The notes: generated by a model from the letters alone, not told the origin. Positions 7,522-18,085 are shown, counted from the first letter of the stretch. The stretch: 64,000 nucleotides of DNA from Piscinibacter sp. HJYY11 (GCF_016735515.1 NZ_JAERQZ010000001.1:2344746-2408745); one strand, 5' to 3'. Translations and numbers: made by a program.

Positions 7522-8502
7522 ATGAACCTGTCCTTCGTCTCTTCCCTCGCATTGGCCGCCACGTTGGCCACTCCGCTGGCCGCACACGCCCAGGCCTGGC
7601 CCAACAAGCCGATCCGCGTGATCGTGCCCTTCGCGGCCGGCAGCACCACCGACATCGTGGCCCGCGCCATCAGCGACAAGGTGGGCGCAAGCCTCGGCCA
7701 GCAGCTGGTGATCGACAACAAGGCCGGCGCCAGCGGCACCATTGGCCAGCAGCAGCTCACGATGGCGGCAGCCGATGGCTACACGATCATGATCCACTCG
7801 TCGTCGCACACGGTGAGCCCGTCGACGTTTGCCAAGCTGCCCTTCGACACCGTGGCCGACTTCGCCGGCGTCACGCCGATCGCGGCCGTGCCCAATGCGC
7901 TGGTGGTGTCGCCCACCAAGAACCTGAAGTCGCTGAAGGACCTGCTGGCAGCGGCCAAGGCCTCGCCGGAAGGGCTCAACTACGCCTCGGCGGGCCAGGG
8001 CAGCGCCACGCACCTGAACGCCGAGAAGTTCCGCGTGGCGGCCGGCATCAAGGCGACCAACATCCCGTTCAAGGGCTCGGCCGAAGCGGTGAACGAGGTG
8101 ATCGCCGGGCGGGTGGACTACTACTTCTCGCCCATCGCGCCGGTGATCGGGCAGATCAAGGCGGGGCAGCTCGTCGCGCTGGCGGTGGGCTCGCCGCGCC
8201 GCGCGAGTGCGCTGCCCGACGTGCCGACCACCGCCGAGGCCGGCGTGCCCAACTCGGAGTTCAACTTCTGGATCGGAATGATGGCGCCGGCCAAGACGCC
8301 GCGCGAGATCGTCGACCGGCTGCAGGCCGAGGTGGTGAAGGCGCTCGCCGCACCCGAGGTGAAAGAGCGCTTCGTGCAGCTCGGCCTCGACGCGTGGACG
8401 CTCAAGCCCGCCGAGTTCGACAGCTACATCAAGACCGAGATCGGCACCAACGCCGCGCTGGTGAAGGCCGCGGGCCTGAGCCCGGCCGACGCGCCGAAGT
8501 AA
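7522..8502 (+). CDS. Bug family periplasmic substrate-binding protein (tripartite tricarboxylate transporter type)
   Basis: This 326-residue Bug/TctC-like receptor has a signal peptide at residues 1-23 (cleavage after LAAHA), followed by the family start WPNKPIRVIVPFAAGSTTDIVARA and the ligand-loop pattern NKAGASGTIG. Such proteins bind carboxylates or other small organic acids in the periplasm. No TctA/TctB membrane partners are encoded nearby, which is common for the greatly expanded Bug families of Burkholderiales. It heads an operon with three cytoplasmic enzyme-like genes and lies behind a palindromic operator, so its ligand is probably the substrate of that pathway. Confidence 0.93.
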   Translation: MNLSFVSSLALAATLATPLAAHAQAWPNKPIRVIVPFAAGSTTDIVARAISDKVGASLGQQLVIDNKAGASGTIGQQQLTMAAADGYTIMIHSSSHTVSPSTFAKLPFDTVADFAGVTPIAAVPNALVVSPTKNLKSLKDLLAAAKASPEGLNYASAGQGSATHLNAEKFRVAAGIKATNIPFKGSAEAVNEVIAGRVDYYFSPIAPVIGQIKAGQLVALAVGSPRRASALPDVPTTAEAGVPNSEFNFWIGMMAPAKTPREIVDRLQAEVVKALAAPEVKERFVQLGLDAWTLKPAEFDSYIKTEIGTNAALVKAAGLSPADAPK

Positions 8503-8533
8503 GCAACCCTCCTCCTCTTCAAGGAAGTCCGCA

Positions 8534-9697
8534 ATGGCCACCCAACGACTCGGCCTGATCATGCACGGCGTCACCGGGCGCATGGGCATGAACCAGCACC
8601 TCATCCGCTCCATCGTCGCCATCCGCCAGCAGGGCGGCGTGACGCTCGCCAACGGCGACAAGGTTATGCCCGATCCCATCCTCATCGGCCGCAATGCCGA
8701 GAAGATCGAAGCGCTCGCCAAGGCGCACGGCATCGCGCGCTGGGGCACCGACCTGGCCGCCGCACTTGCGAACAAGGACGACACCGTCTTCTTCGACGCC
8801 GGCACCACGCAGATGCGGCCGAAGCTGCTGGCCGACGCCATCCGCGCCGGCAAGCATGTGTACTGCGAGAAGCCGATCGCAACCAACCTCAACGAAGCGG
8901 TCGAAATCGCGAAGGTGGCGCAGGCGAGTGGCCTGAAGCACGGCGCGGTGCAGGACAAGCTCTTCCTCCCCGGCCTGCGCAAGCTCGACATGCTGCGCCG
9001 CTCGGGCTTCTTCGGCCGCATGTTGAGCGCACGCATCGACTTCGGCTACTGGGTGTTCGAAGGCGACCTGCAGCCCATCCAGCGCCCGAGCTGGAACTAC
9101 CGCAAGGAAGAAGGCGGCGGGATGATCCTCGACATGATGTGCCACTGGCGCTACGTGCTCGACAACCTGTTCGGCGAGGTGCAGTCCATCACCTGCCTCG
9201 GCGCCACGCACATCGACAAGCGCTGGGACGAAGCGGGCCAACCCTATCAGGCCACCGCCGACGACGCAGCGTATGCGACCGCGCAGCTCAAGGGCCACAA
9301 CGGCGAGCCGGTGGTGGCGCAGCTCACGATGAGCTGGGCCACGCGCGTGCGGCGCGACGACCTCGTGACCTTCCACGTCGACGGCACGCATGGCTCGGCG
9401 GTCGCCGGCCTGCAGACCTGCCGCGCGCAGAGCCGCGTGACCACGCCGCGCCCGGTGTGGAACCCCGACGTGAAGCAGACCATGAACTTCTTCGACCAGT
9501 GGCAGGAAGTGCCTGACACGCAGGTCTACGACAACGGCTTCAAGATCCAGTGGGAAGCGTTCATCCGCCACGTGGCCGAAGACGCGCCCTATGTGTGGAC
9601 GCTGCCCGAGGGTGCCAAGGGCGTGCAGCTGGTCGATGCCGCGCTGCAGAGCTGGAAGGAACGGCGCTGGGTCGACGTGCCGGCGTTGAAGTTCTGA
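8534..9697 (+). CDS. Gfo/Idh/MocA family NAD(P)-dependent oxidoreductase
   Basis: This 387-residue dehydrogenase has an N-terminal Rossmann motif variant GVTGRMG (residues 12-18), the family signature YCEKPIATN near residue 115, and a C-terminal alpha/beta substrate domain with GGGMILDMMCHWRYVLDNL. The insert VTLANGDKVMPDPILIGRN after the Rossmann motif is a feature of a subgroup. It probably oxidises a hydroxyl of a sugar, inositol-like or sugar-acid substrate with NAD(P)+. It lies 31 bases after the Bug receptor and 13 bases before the DUF993 gene, in a four-gene operon. Confidence 0.9.
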   Translation: MATQRLGLIMHGVTGRMGMNQHLIRSIVAIRQQGGVTLANGDKVMPDPILIGRNAEKIEALAKAHGIARWGTDLAAALANKDDTVFFDAGTTQMRPKLLADAIRAGKHVYCEKPIATNLNEAVEIAKVAQASGLKHGAVQDKLFLPGLRKLDMLRRSGFFGRMLSARIDFGYWVFEGDLQPIQRPSWNYRKEEGGGMILDMMCHWRYVLDNLFGEVQSITCLGATHIDKRWDEAGQPYQATADDAAYATAQLKGHNGEPVVAQLTMSWATRVRRDDLVTFHVDGTHGSAVAGLQTCRAQSRVTTPRPVWNPDVKQTMNFFDQWQEVPDTQVYDNGFKIQWEAFIRHVAEDAPYVWTLPEGAKGVQLVDAALQSWKERRWVDVPALKF

Positions 9698-9710
9698 GGA
9701 AGGCACGGCC

Positions 9711-10904
9711 ATGACCTTGTTGCGCCTCAACCTGCCGGCGAGCGACGGCACGCTCAAGCCTTACGAACTGCGCGGCACCGCGGGCATCACGCCGGCGAAG
9801 CCCGGCACGAAGTTCAACCGCATCGCCTTCTCGGCGGCGCACGTGGTGGCCGATGCGCGCGCGAGCGTCGACCCGTGGCTCGACTGCGCGATCGACTGGG
9901 ACACGACCATCGCCTACCGCCAGCGCCTGTGGGGCATGGGCTTGGGCGTGGCCGAGGCGATGGACACCGCGCAACGCGGCATGGGGCTCGACTGGCCGAC
10001 TTCGCTGGAGCTGATTCGCCGCAGCCTCGAGGCGGCGCGCGACGTGCCCGGTGCGCTGGTGGCGAGTGGCTGCGGCACCGACCACCTGTCGCCCGACGCC
10101 GCGAAGACCGTCGACGATGTCATCCGCGCGTACGAAGAGCAGATGGCCGCGATCGAACAACTCGGCGGCCGGCTGATCGTGATGGCGAGCCGGGCGCTGG
10201 CGCGTGTGGCCAAGAGCCCGGCCGACTATGAGCGGGTGTACGCCCGGGTGCTGAGCCAGGCCCGGCAGCCGGTGATCCTGCACTGGCTGGGCGACATGTT
10301 CGACCCGGCGCTGTCTGGCTATTGGGGCAGCGCGAACGTGGACGCGGCGATGGACACGGCGCTCGGCATCATCGCGGCGCATGCGGGCAAAGTCGATGGC
10401 ATCAAAATCTCGCTGCTCGACAAGGACAAGGAGATCGCGATGCGCCGCCGCCTGCCCGCAGGCGTGCGCATGTACACGGGGGACGATTTCAACTACGCCG
10501 AGCTGATCGCGGGCGACGGCGTGGGCGAGGTCGACACGCACCGGCAGAGCGATGCATTGCTCGGCATCTTCGACGCCATCGCGCCGGCGGCAAGCGCGGC
10601 GCTGGCGGCACTCGCCGCAGGCGACGACGCGCGCTTCCACGCACTGCTGGCGCCGACCGTGCCGCTCTCGCGCCACATCTTCAAGGCGCCCACGCGCTTC
10701 TACAAGACCGGCGTGGTGTTCATGGCCTGGCTCAACGGGCACCAGCCGCATTTCGTGATGGTGGGCGGGCAGCAGAGCACACGCTCGTTGGCGCACTTTG
10801 CGGAGCTCTTCCGCCTGGCCGACGCGGCGGGGCTGATCGAGCACCCGGAGCTCGCGACGCACCGCATGCGCGCGCTGCTGACGCTGCACGGCGTGGACGC
10901 CTGA
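9711..10904 (+). CDS. DUF993 family protein (aldolase-like TIM barrel)
   Basis: This 397-residue protein matches the DUF993 family, predicted TIM-barrel proteins related to dihydrodipicolinate synthase. Recognisable segments are NRIAFSAAHVVADARA, IDWDTTIAYR, ALVASGCGTDHL, VILHWLGDMFDP and KVDGIKISLLDKDKE; the lysine in DGIKIS is where class I aldolases of this fold carry the Schiff-base residue. A lyase step in sugar or polyol breakdown is therefore plausible but not shown. It lies between the oxidoreductase and the sugar isomerase gene, whose start is two bases after this stop. Confidence 0.85.
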   Translation: MTLLRLNLPASDGTLKPYELRGTAGITPAKPGTKFNRIAFSAAHVVADARASVDPWLDCAIDWDTTIAYRQRLWGMGLGVAEAMDTAQRGMGLDWPTSLELIRRSLEAARDVPGALVASGCGTDHLSPDAAKTVDDVIRAYEEQMAAIEQLGGRLIVMASRALARVAKSPADYERVYARVLSQARQPVILHWLGDMFDPALSGYWGSANVDAAMDTALGIIAAHAGKVDGIKISLLDKDKEIAMRRRLPAGVRMYTGDDFNYAELIAGDGVGEVDTHRQSDALLGIFDAIAPAASAALAALAAGDDARFHALLAPTVPLSRHIFKAPTRFYKTGVVFMAWLNGHQPHFVMVGGQQSTRSLAHFAELFRLADAAGLIEHPELATHRMRALLTLHGVDA

Positions 10905-10906
10905 CC

Positions 10907-11767
10907 ATGCGCGACTTCAGCCAAGACCACCGCTGGCTCTCGATCAACACCGCCACCGTGCGCAAGCAGCACGGCAAGGACTGGGGGCTGGTCGAGATCC
11001 TCGATGCGTGTGCGCGGCACGGCATCCGTGCGGTGTCGCCCTGGCGAGACCAGGTGGCCGCGGCCGGGCTCGCCAACACAGCGCGCACGATCCGCGCGCA
11101 CGGGCTCGAGCTGTCAGGCTATTGCCGCGGCGGCATGTTCACCGAACCGAACGCGACCGACGAGAACCTGCGCGCGCTCGACGAAGCCTGCGAGCTGAAC
11201 GCCACGTGCCTGGTGCTGGTGGTCGGCGGCCTGCCGGGGGCGCTCTATGGCAAGCCGCAGCACAAGGACCTCGCCGGCGCCCGCGAGGTGGTGCGCGACG
11301 GCATCGCCACGCTGCTGGAGGCGGCGCGTCAGCGCCAGATGCCGCTCGCCATCGAGCCGCTGCACCCGACCTATGCGGCCGAGCGGGCCTGCATCAACAC
11401 GCTGGAGCAGGCGCTCGACGTGTGCGACGCGCTGGACCCGTCACAGAGCGGCGCGATCGGCGTGGCCGTCGACGTCTATCACGTGTGGTGGGACCCGAAG
11501 CTGCAACAGCAGATCGAGCGCGCCGGGAAAAGACGCCTGCACGCCTTCCACGTGTGCGACTGGCTGGTGCCGACCACCGACCCGCTGAACGACCGCGGGA
11601 TGATGGGCGACGGCGTGATCGAGATCCCGAAGATCCGTGGCTGGATGGAAGCGCAGGGCTTCGCCGGCTACAGCGAAGTGGAGATCTTCTCGGCGAACAA
11701 CTGGTGGCAACGCGCGGGCGACGAGGTGCTCGCCACCTGCATCGAGCGGCACCGCAGCGTCGTCTGA
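10907..11767 (+). CDS. Sugar phosphate isomerase/epimerase family protein (IolE/xylose isomerase-like)
   Basis: This 286-residue xylose-isomerase-like TIM barrel has metal-site segments AIEPLHPTY (Glu), GVAVDVYHVWWDP (Asp, His), FHVCDW (His) and YSEVEIF (Glu), as in IolE and hydroxypyruvate-isomerase-like enzymes. It probably isomerises, epimerises or dehydrates a sugar derivative. The ATG at 10907 is two bases after the DUF993 stop, so the two are likely coupled. It ends the operon; hrcA converges on it 11 bases further on. Confidence 0.88.
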   Translation: MRDFSQDHRWLSINTATVRKQHGKDWGLVEILDACARHGIRAVSPWRDQVAAAGLANTARTIRAHGLELSGYCRGGMFTEPNATDENLRALDEACELNATCLVLVVGGLPGALYGKPQHKDLAGAREVVRDGIATLLEAARQRQMPLAIEPLHPTYAAERACINTLEQALDVCDALDPSQSGAIGVAVDVYHVWWDPKLQQQIERAGKRRLHAFHVCDWLVPTTDPLNDRGMMGDGVIEIPKIRGWMEAQGFAGYSEVEIFSANNWWQRAGDEVLATCIERHRSVV

Positions 11768-11778
11768 CTACTTGACGC

Positions 11779-12798
11779 CTACTTCACGCTCAAGGCGTTG
11801 CTCACCAGCCGCGACGTGATGTCGACGATCTGGATCATGCGGTCGTAGGCCATGCGCGTGGGGCCGATGACACCGAGCGTGCCGACGACCTGGCCGTTCA
11901 CCTCATAGGGCGCCGACACGACCGAGAGCTCCTCGAAGGGCACCACCATGCTCTCGCCGCCGATGTAGATGCGCACGCCTTCGGCGCGGCTGCTCACGTC
12001 CAGGAGGCGCATGAGCTGCGTCTTCTGCTCGAAGAGGTCGAAGAGCTTGCGCAAGGATCCCATGTCGCTGGAGAAGTCCTGCACGGTGAGCAGGTTGCGC
12101 TCGCCGCTGATGACGACCTGCTCCTGCTGGTCGGCCATCGCCTCGCTGCCGGCCTGCACCGCCGCCTGCATCAAGGTGGCGATCTCGCCGCGCAACACGT
12201 CGACCTCGCGCTTCAGGCGCTCGCGCACCTCTTCGATGGTGAGACCGGCGTATTGCTGCGTGAGGTAGTTGCTGGCCTCGATCAGCTCGCTCTGCGTGTA
12301 GTCGTGCGCGGTCATGATGACGCGGTTCTGCACGTCGCCATCGGGTGCCACCAGGATCACCAGCACCCGGCGTTCGGAGAGACGCAGGAACTCGATGTGG
12401 TGGAACACGCTGGCCTTGCGTGGCGCGGTGATCACGCCGACGAAGCTCGAGAGGCTGCTGAGCATCTGCGCCGCATTGGCGATCACGCGCTGCGGCTGGT
12501 CGGGCTGGAGCTGGGTTTCGAGCGGGGCGCTGGCGGCGCTCAGGTCGATGGGCTGCGCCGTCAGCATGGTGTCGACGAACAGCCGGTAGCCGCGGGCGGT
12601 GGGGATGCGGCCGGCGCTGGTGTGCGGACTGGCGATCAGGCCCAGCTCTTCCAAGTCGGCCATCACGTTGCGGATGGTGGCCGGCGACAGGTCGAGCCCC
12701 GAGGCCTTGGAAAGCGTGCGCGAGCCGACGGGCTGCCCGTCGGCGATGTAGCGCTCGACCAGCGCTTTCAGGAGGGTTCTGGCTCGCTCGTCCAACAT
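11779..12798 (-). CDS. hrcA: Heat-inducible transcription repressor HrcA
   Basis: This 339-residue protein is HrcA, which represses chaperone genes by binding CIRCE operators and depends on GroEL to fold. The N-terminal winged helix ([28 protein letters not shown]) and the segments [27 protein letters not shown] and [14 protein letters not shown] are diagnostic. It reads leftward from a short 80-base divergent gap shared with nadK. No CIRCE element is visible in that gap, so hrcA itself may not be autoregulated that way here. A TACAAT hexamer lies just ahead of the start on its strand. Confidence 0.97.
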   Translation of the reverse strand: MLDERARTLLKALVERYIADGQPVGSRTLSKASGLDLSPATIRNVMADLEELGLIASPHTSAGRIPTARGYRLFVDTMLTAQPIDLSAASAPLETQLQPDQPQRVIANAAQMLSSLSSFVGVITAPRKASVFHHIEFLRLSERRVLVILVAPDGDVQNRVIMTAHDYTQSELIEASNYLTQQYAGLTIEEVRERLKREVDVLRGEIATLMQAAVQAGSEAMADQQEQVVISGERNLLTVQDFSSDMGSLRKLFDLFEQKTQLMRLLDVSSRAEGVRIYIGGESMVVPFEELSVVSAPYEVNGQVVGTLGVIGPTRMAYDRMIQIVDITSRLVSNALSVK

Positions 12799-12878
12799 GG
12801 TTTTTCATTGTAGGTCGCGGGCCCGCTGACACCCACGCTGACATCTCATTTGCCGACGGCCGTGGTGTAATCCTTCGC

Positions 12879-13754
12879 ATGCCGTCCCGCTTTCGACATG
12901 CTGCTCTCGTGGGCAAGTACCAGGCCCGTGGCATCCGTGGGGTGCTCGAAGAGATCGCGCATTTCCTGGCCCGCCAGGGGCTCGAGGTGTCGCTGGAGCG
13001 CGAGACCGCGCTCAACACCGGCATCACCGATTTCAACGCGCTCAACCCGGCCGAACTCGGCAAGCAGTGCGACATGGCCATCGTGGTCGGCGGCGACGGC
13101 ACCATGCTGGGCATCGCCCGCCAGCTCGCCAGGTTCGACCTGCCGATGGTGGGCATCAACCAGGGGCGGCTCGGCTTCATCACCGACATCCCGGTCGGCC
13201 ACTACGCCGAAGCGCTCGCCCCCATCATCGCCGGCGACTATGAAGAAGAGCGCCGCACCATGCTCGAAGGCAGCGTGGTGCGCGACGAGCAGCGCATCTT
13301 CGACGGCTTCGCGATGAACGACGTGGTGGTGAGCCGCAGTGCCACCGCCGGCATGCTGGAAGTGAAGGTCGACGTGGGCACGGAGTTCGTGGCCAACCTG
13401 CGGGCCGACGGCGTGATCGTCGCCTCACCCACCGGCTCGACGGCGTATGCGCTGTCGGCGGGCGGGCCCATCCTGCACCCGGGCATCGGCGGCTGGCTCC
13501 TGGTGCCGATCGCGCCGCACGACCTGTCGAACCGGCCCATCGTGTTGCCCGACACGCAAGACATCCTGATCGAAGTGGTGAACGGGCGTGATGCCAGTGT
13601 CAACTTCGACATGCAAAGCCTCGCGAGCCTGATGCCGGGTGACCGCATCGTGGTGCGGCGATCGAAGCACCAGGTGCGCTTCCTGCATCCGCGGGGCTGG
13701 AGTTACTACGCGACCCTGCGTCGCAAACTGCACTGGAACGCCGGGGTGAATTGA
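12879..13754 (+). CDS. nadK: NAD kinase
   Basis: This 291-residue NAD+ kinase makes NADP+ from NAD+ and ATP or polyphosphate. The signature GGDGT is present in [10 protein letters not shown], the second motif is [10 protein letters not shown], and the third is [16 protein letters not shown]. Length is normal for proteobacterial NadK. It is divergent from hrcA and followed after one base by recN, a common order (hrcA-nadK-recN) in beta- and gammaproteobacteria. Confidence 0.97.
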   Translation: MPSRFRHAALVGKYQARGIRGVLEEIAHFLARQGLEVSLERETALNTGITDFNALNPAELGKQCDMAIVVGGDGTMLGIARQLARFDLPMVGINQGRLGFITDIPVGHYAEALAPIIAGDYEEERRTMLEGSVVRDEQRIFDGFAMNDVVVSRSATAGMLEVKVDVGTEFVANLRADGVIVASPTGSTAYALSAGGPILHPGIGGWLLVPIAPHDLSNRPIVLPDTQDILIEVVNGRDASVNFDMQSLASLMPGDRIVVRRSKHQVRFLHPRGWSYYATLRRKLHWNAGVN

Positions 13755-13755
13755 A

Positions 13756-15462
13756 ATGCTGCGCCGACTGTCGCTGCGAGATTTCGTGATCGTCACCTCG
13801 CTGGAGGTGGAACTGGCGGGTGGTTTTTCGGTGCTGACCGGCGAGACTGGGGCCGGCAAGTCGATCCTGATCGACGCGCTGCAGCTGGCGCTCGGCAGCC
13901 GAGGTGATGCTGGCGTGGTGCGCGAGGGCGCGGCCCGGGCCGAGATCAGCGCCGAGTTCGACTCGCCCGCCAGCCTCGCGGGCTGGCTCGACGAAGCCGG
14001 CTTCGAAGTGGCCGACACCTTGCTGCTGCGCCGCGTCATCGATGCGCAAGGGAAGAGCCGCGCATGGGTCAACGGCAGCCCGGCCACGGTGGCGCAGCTG
14101 CGTGAGGCGGCCGACCACCTGGTCGACATCCACGGCCAGCACGCGTGGCAGAGCCTCACGCGCGCCGCCTCGGTGCGTGGCCTGCTCGATGCCTATGCCG
14201 GGGTCGACACGTCGGCGCTCGTCGCCACCTACCAACGGTGGAAAGCGGCCGGCGATACGCTCGCCAAGGCACGCACCCAGCAAGCCGACCTGGAGCGCGA
14301 GCGCGAGCGCCTCGCCTGGCAGGTCGGCGAGGTCGACAAGCTCGCGCCCGGCGCCGACGAGTGGGACGAGCTGGAAGCCGACCACAAGCGCCTGTCGAAT
14401 GCTCAATCGCTGATGGACGCCGCGCAGGCCGCGCTCGACGCGGTGAGCGAGGCCGAGGTCAACGCCGATGGCCTGACGGGCCGCGCCGTCGACGCGCTGC
14501 AGGACGTGGCCGACTACGACCGCCGCCTGGCCGACGTGGCCGAGGTGCTGCAAAGCGCACAGACGCAATTGCAGGATGCCGCGCACACGCTCACCAGCTA
14601 CCTCGGCCACGCCGAGATGGACCCCGAGCGCTTGCGCGAACTGGATGAGCGCCTCTCGGCCTGGATGAGCCTTGCCAAGCGCTACCGCCGCCCGCCGGCG
14701 GAGCTGCCGGCGCTGCTCGATCAATGGAAGGGCGAGCTGCGTGCGCTCGATGCCGCGGCCGATCTGGAAGACCTGGAGCGTGCCTTGAAGGAGGCCTCCA
14801 CCGCCTACGACGCAGAGGCCAAGCGGGTGACGGTCCAGCGCAAGACCGCCGCGCCCAAGCTCGCCAGCGCCATCACGCAGGCCATGCAGCAGCTCGGCAT
14901 GGCCGGTGGCCGCTTCGAGGTGCAGCTGAACGCACAGGACGAACGCCAGGCCTTCGGCGTGGAGTCGGCCGAGTTCCTGGTGGCAGGGCATGCCGGCAGC
15001 ACACCGCGCCCGCTCGGCAAGGTGGCCTCCGGTGGCGAACTCTCGCGCATCGCACTCGCCATCGCCGTCACCACCAGCCAACTGGCCCAGGGGGCAAATG
15101 ACACAAGAGAAGCGGCCGGCACGCTGATCTTCGACGAGGTCGACGCAGGCGTGGGCGGTGCGGTGGCCGACACGGTCGGACGCCTGATGAAGCAGCTCGG
15201 CCGCGACCGCCAGGTGATGGCCGTGACCCACCTGCCGCAAGTGGCGGCGTGTGCGGATCACCACTTCGTTGTCAGCAAGGCCCTGCGCGACGGCAGCACC
15301 CGCAGTGACGTGCAGCCCGTCAGCGGCGAGGCCCGCGTGGCGGAGATCGCCCGCATGCTGGGCGGCGAGCGCCAGACGGGCACCACGCTTGCCCATGCGC
15401 AGGAGTTGCTCTCGGTGGCCGCCGAATCGGCCGGCCGCGGCAGCCACCGCAAACGTTCATGA
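13756..15462 (+). CDS. recN: DNA repair protein RecN
   Basis: This 568-residue SMC-like ATPase acts in recombinational repair of double-strand breaks. Walker A is GETGAGKS near residue 31. Paired coiled-coil arms occupy roughly residues 150-350. The C-terminal part has the ABC signature region [14 protein letters not shown] and Walker [13 protein letters not shown]. The stop overlaps the rapZ start (ATGA at 15459). No LexA-type CTG-N10-CAG box was noticed directly before it; it is preceded by nadK after one base, so any SOS control would act from further upstream. Confidence 0.97.
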   Translation: MLRRLSLRDFVIVTSLEVELAGGFSVLTGETGAGKSILIDALQLALGSRGDAGVVREGAARAEISAEFDSPASLAGWLDEAGFEVADTLLLRRVIDAQGKSRAWVNGSPATVAQLREAADHLVDIHGQHAWQSLTRAASVRGLLDAYAGVDTSALVATYQRWKAAGDTLAKARTQQADLERERERLAWQVGEVDKLAPGADEWDELEADHKRLSNAQSLMDAAQAALDAVSEAEVNADGLTGRAVDALQDVADYDRRLADVAEVLQSAQTQLQDAAHTLTSYLGHAEMDPERLRELDERLSAWMSLAKRYRRPPAELPALLDQWKGELRALDAAADLEDLERALKEASTAYDAEAKRVTVQRKTAAPKLASAITQAMQQLGMAGGRFEVQLNAQDERQAFGVESAEFLVAGHAGSTPRPLGKVASGGELSRIALAIAVTTSQLAQGANDTREAAGTLIFDEVDAGVGGAVADTVGRLMKQLGRDRQVMAVTHLPQVAACADHHFVVSKALRDGSTRSDVQPVSGEARVAEIARMLGGERQTGTTLAHAQELLSVAAESAGRGSHRKRS

Positions 15463-16418
15463 GCACCCTGCCCGACCCGCTACCGACCGTCACGCCGACC
15501 GTGGCCCCGCCGGCCGTGCCGCACGAGATCGTGCTCGTGACCGGCATCTCGGGCTCGGGCAAGTCGGTCGCGCTGCATGCGCTGGAAGACGCTGGCTTCT
15601 TCTGCGTCGACAACCTGCCGCCCGAGCTGCTGCGTGAATTCCTGCGGCTGGAGCACGAGCGCCAGCAGCGCCGCGTGGCCATCGCGGTCGACGTGCGCAG
15701 TGCCGGCTCTTTGCCGCACCTTCTGCCGCTGATCCACGAGTTGCGCCAGGAAGGCGTGACCGTGCGCTCGCTGTTCCTCGACGCGAGCACCGACGCGCTG
15801 GTGCGCCGCTTCTCCGAGACGCGCCGCCCGCACCCCTTGAGCCAGGAGCTGACCCCCAGCGCCCCGGCCCGTCGGCGTGACGACGAGCACACCGTCAGCC
15901 ACCGCGCGCTCTACGACGCGATCGAGATGGAGCGCGAGCTGCTCGCCGACCTGCGCGAAGTGTCGACCGTGCTCGACACCAGCCAGCTTCGACCCGCGCA
16001 GCTGCGCGTGTGGATCCGCGACCTGGTGAAAGCGCAGGGTCGTGCGCTCACGCTCGTCTTCGAGTCGTTCGCCTTCAAGCACGGCGTGCCGCTCGATGCC
16101 GATTTCGTGTTCGACGTGCGCGTGCTGCCGAACCCCTACTACGTGCGCGAGCTGCGCGCGCAGACCGGCCGCGACCGCGACGTCGTCGCCTACCTGGAAG
16201 CCCAACCCGAAGCGCTGGAGATGCTGTCGCAGATCGAGGCCTTCATCTCACGCTGGCTGCCGGCCTTCGAGAACGACCAGCGCAGCTACCTCACCGTCGC
16301 CATCGGTTGCACCGGCGGGCAGCACCGCTCGGTCTACCTGGTCGAAACCCTTGCGAGGCGCTTTGCCAGCCGCGGCATTGCGCTCATTCGCCATCGAGAG
16401 CTTGATGCAAGAGACTGA
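15459..16418 (+). CDS. rapZ: RNase adapter protein RapZ
   Basis: This 319-residue protein is RapZ (YvcJ family). The N-terminal P-loop domain has [16 protein letters not shown] near residues 29-44 and the motif [12 protein letters not shown]. The C-terminal domain has [27 protein letters not shown]-like [10 protein letters not shown] and [15 protein letters not shown]. In E. coli it delivers the sRNA GlmZ to RNase E to control glucosamine-6-phosphate synthesis; that role is not certain in betaproteobacteria. There is an inserted Pro/Arg-rich loop ([11 protein letters not shown]) near residue 140. It overlaps recN by 4 bases and the next gene by 14. Confidence 0.95.
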   Translation: MSTLPDPLPTVTPTVAPPAVPHEIVLVTGISGSGKSVALHALEDAGFFCVDNLPPELLREFLRLEHERQQRRVAIAVDVRSAGSLPHLLPLIHELRQEGVTVRSLFLDASTDALVRRFSETRRPHPLSQELTPSAPARRRDDEHTVSHRALYDAIEMERELLADLREVSTVLDTSQLRPAQLRVWIRDLVKAQGRALTLVFESFAFKHGVPLDADFVFDVRVLPNPYYVRELRAQTGRDRDVVAYLEAQPEALEMLSQIEAFISRWLPAFENDQRSYLTVAIGCTGGQHRSVYLVETLARRFASRGIALIRHRELDARD

Positions 16419-17028
16419 AGCGCTCTTCCCCTTACCCCTCTTCCCGCTACAAGCCGTTCTCTTCCCTGGTGGGCTGTTGAGCCTGAAGGTGTTCGAGGCC
16501 CGGTACCTGGATCTGGTGAGCGCCAGCCTGCGCGAAAACAAGCCCTTCGGCGTGGTCGCCCTGCGCAAGGGCAGCGAGGTGCGCAAGGCCGGCGAGCCGG
16601 TGGAACTCGAAGAGATCGGCACCTCCGCCGAGCTGCTCGATGTGGACAGCACGCAGCACGGCATCCTGCAGGTGCGTTGCCGCGGATTGCACCGCTTCAA
16701 GGTGCAGTCGCGCGAGCAGCAGCCCGACGGCCTGTGGCTGGCGCAGGCGCAGGCGATCGACGACGACGACGAGAACATCGCGCCGGTCGGGGCCTATCTG
16801 GAAAGCGTGCGTGGCCTGGCGAACGCGATCGCCACGCTCAAGCAGCAAGGCACCGAGCCGTTCCTCAAGCCCTTCAAGTTCGAGAGCGCGGGCTGGATCG
16901 CCAACCGCTGGTGCGAGATCCTGCCGATCTCGGTGGCGGCCAAGCAGAAGCTGATGGAGCTGCCCGACCCGCTGGTGCGCCTTCAGCTCGTCAACGAGTT
17001 CCTGCGCACCAAGGGCGTCGTCAAGTAA
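16405..17028 (+). CDS. LON peptidase substrate-binding domain protein
   Basis: This 207-residue protein is a stand-alone Lon N-terminal (PUA-like) domain without ATPase or protease parts. It begins [32 protein letters not shown], with the family's FPL and PGG patterns, and ends in a helical stretch [15 protein letters not shown]. Its function is not established; stand-alone LON-domain proteins are common in proteobacteria. ATG at 16405 lies inside the end of rapZ, so translation may be coupled. The 3' end overlaps the convergent mutY by 8 bases. Confidence 0.9.
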   Translation: MQETEALFPLPLFPLQAVLFPGGLLSLKVFEARYLDLVSASLRENKPFGVVALRKGSEVRKAGEPVELEEIGTSAELLDVDSTQHGILQVRCRGLHRFKVQSREQQPDGLWLAQAQAIDDDDENIAPVGAYLESVRGLANAIATLKQQGTEPFLKPFKFESAGWIANRWCEILPISVAAKQKLMELPDPLVRLQLVNEFLRTKGVVK

Positions 17029-18085
17029 CGCCGGTCTTCAGCAGCTTGCGCAGCGGCGCGGGCAGGCCCATCGCCAGCGCTTCGTCGAGGCCGTACCAGC
17101 CGCCTGCCGGCAGCAGCGCGGTGATCGACGCGAGTGCCTTCTGGGTCACGCGAGGTGACAGGGCCACGTGCAAGGGATGCAGCGTCCAGTCCAGGTGGGT
17201 GAGCACATGCGTGAAGCTGGGCAAGGCCGTCGCCGTTCCCGGCCAGGTCTCCGCCAGCGCGGCCAACTCTTCGGGCGATGCGAACTCCGGCAGGCTCCAC
17301 AGGCCGGCCCACACGCCGGTCTCGGGCCGCTGGCACAACCAGAGGTCGTCGCCCTTGCTGAGCCACAGCCACGCGTTCTCGCGCTTGCTGCGCTTGAGCT
17401 TGCGCGTCTTGATCGGGAACCTGTCTTGCGTGCCCGTCTGGCGAGCAGCGCATTCAGCTTGGACGGGGCAAAGCAGGCACTGCGGTGAGCGCGCGAGGCA
17501 CACCGTCGCGCCCAGGTCCATGATTCCCTGCGTGTAGGCCGGCATGTCGGCGTGCGGCAGCAACTCGGTCGCGGCACTCCAAAGCTCGCGCTCGTGGCGC
17601 GGCACGGCGAGGTCCTTGTCGAAGGCGAGGAAGCGCGTCAGCACCCGCTTGACGTTGCCATCGAGGATGGCGACACGCTCGCCGAAGCAGAAGGAGGCAA
17701 TCGCCGCGGCGGTGGAGCGGCCGATGCCGGGCAGCGTCTGCAGCACCTCGGCCGTCTTCGGAAACTCACCACCGTGCTCGGCGACGACCGCCTTCGCGCA
17801 CGCATGCAGGTTGCGCGCGCGGCTGTAGTAGCCGAGGCCGCTCCACAGTGCAAGCACGTCGTCCTGCGACGCGGCGGCAAGCGCCTTCACATCGGGAAAG
17901 CGCTGCAGGAAACGCTCGTAGTAGGCGAGCACGGTGCTCACCTGCGTCTGCTGCAACATGATCTCGGACAGCCACACACGGTACGGGTCGGTGGTGCGCT
18001 GCCAGGGCAGGTCGTGCCGGCCGTGCGTGGCTTGCCACGCGATCAGGGGAGTGGCGAAACGATCCTGCTTCGGCGTCTTGCTCAA
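17021..18085 (-). CDS. mutY: Adenine DNA glycosylase MutY
   Basis: This 354-residue glycosylase removes adenine mispaired with 8-oxoguanine. Catalytic Glu41 lies in LSEIMLQQTQVST, and the HhH motif LPGIGRSTAAAI (about 118-129) is followed by Asp142 in LDGNVKRV. A [4Fe-4S] cluster is held by Cys196, 203, 206 and 212 (spacing C-x6-C-x2-C-x5-C). The C-terminal NUDIX-like domain recognises 8-oxoG. No ATG suits the N-terminus; the TTG at 18083-18085 overlaps the stop of the dynamin gene (TTGA) and gives the normal distance to Glu41. It is read as an operon with the upstream dynamin gene. Confidence 0.95.
   Translation of the reverse strand: MSKTPKQDRFATPLIAWQATHGRHDLPWQRTTDPYRVWLSEIMLQQTQVSTVLAYYERFLQRFPDVKALAAASQDDVLALWSGLGYYSRARNLHACAKAVVAEHGGEFPKTAEVLQTLPGIGRSTAAAIASFCFGERVAILDGNVKRVLTRFLAFDKDLAVPRHERELWSAATELLPHADMPAYTQGIMDLGATVCLARSPQCLLCPVQAECAARQTGTQDRFPIKTRKLKRSKRENAWLWLSKGDDLWLCQRPETGVWAGLWSLPEFASPEELAALAETWPGTATALPSFTHVLTHLDWTLHPLHVALSPRVTQKALASITALLPAGGWYGLDEALAMGLPAPLRKLLKTGVT

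Noticed and set aside
12799..12878. A CIRCE operator in the hrcA-nadK gap
   Set aside because: No TTAGCACTC-N9-GAGTGCTAA-like repeat is present; only a short GCGGGCCCGC palindrome is there.
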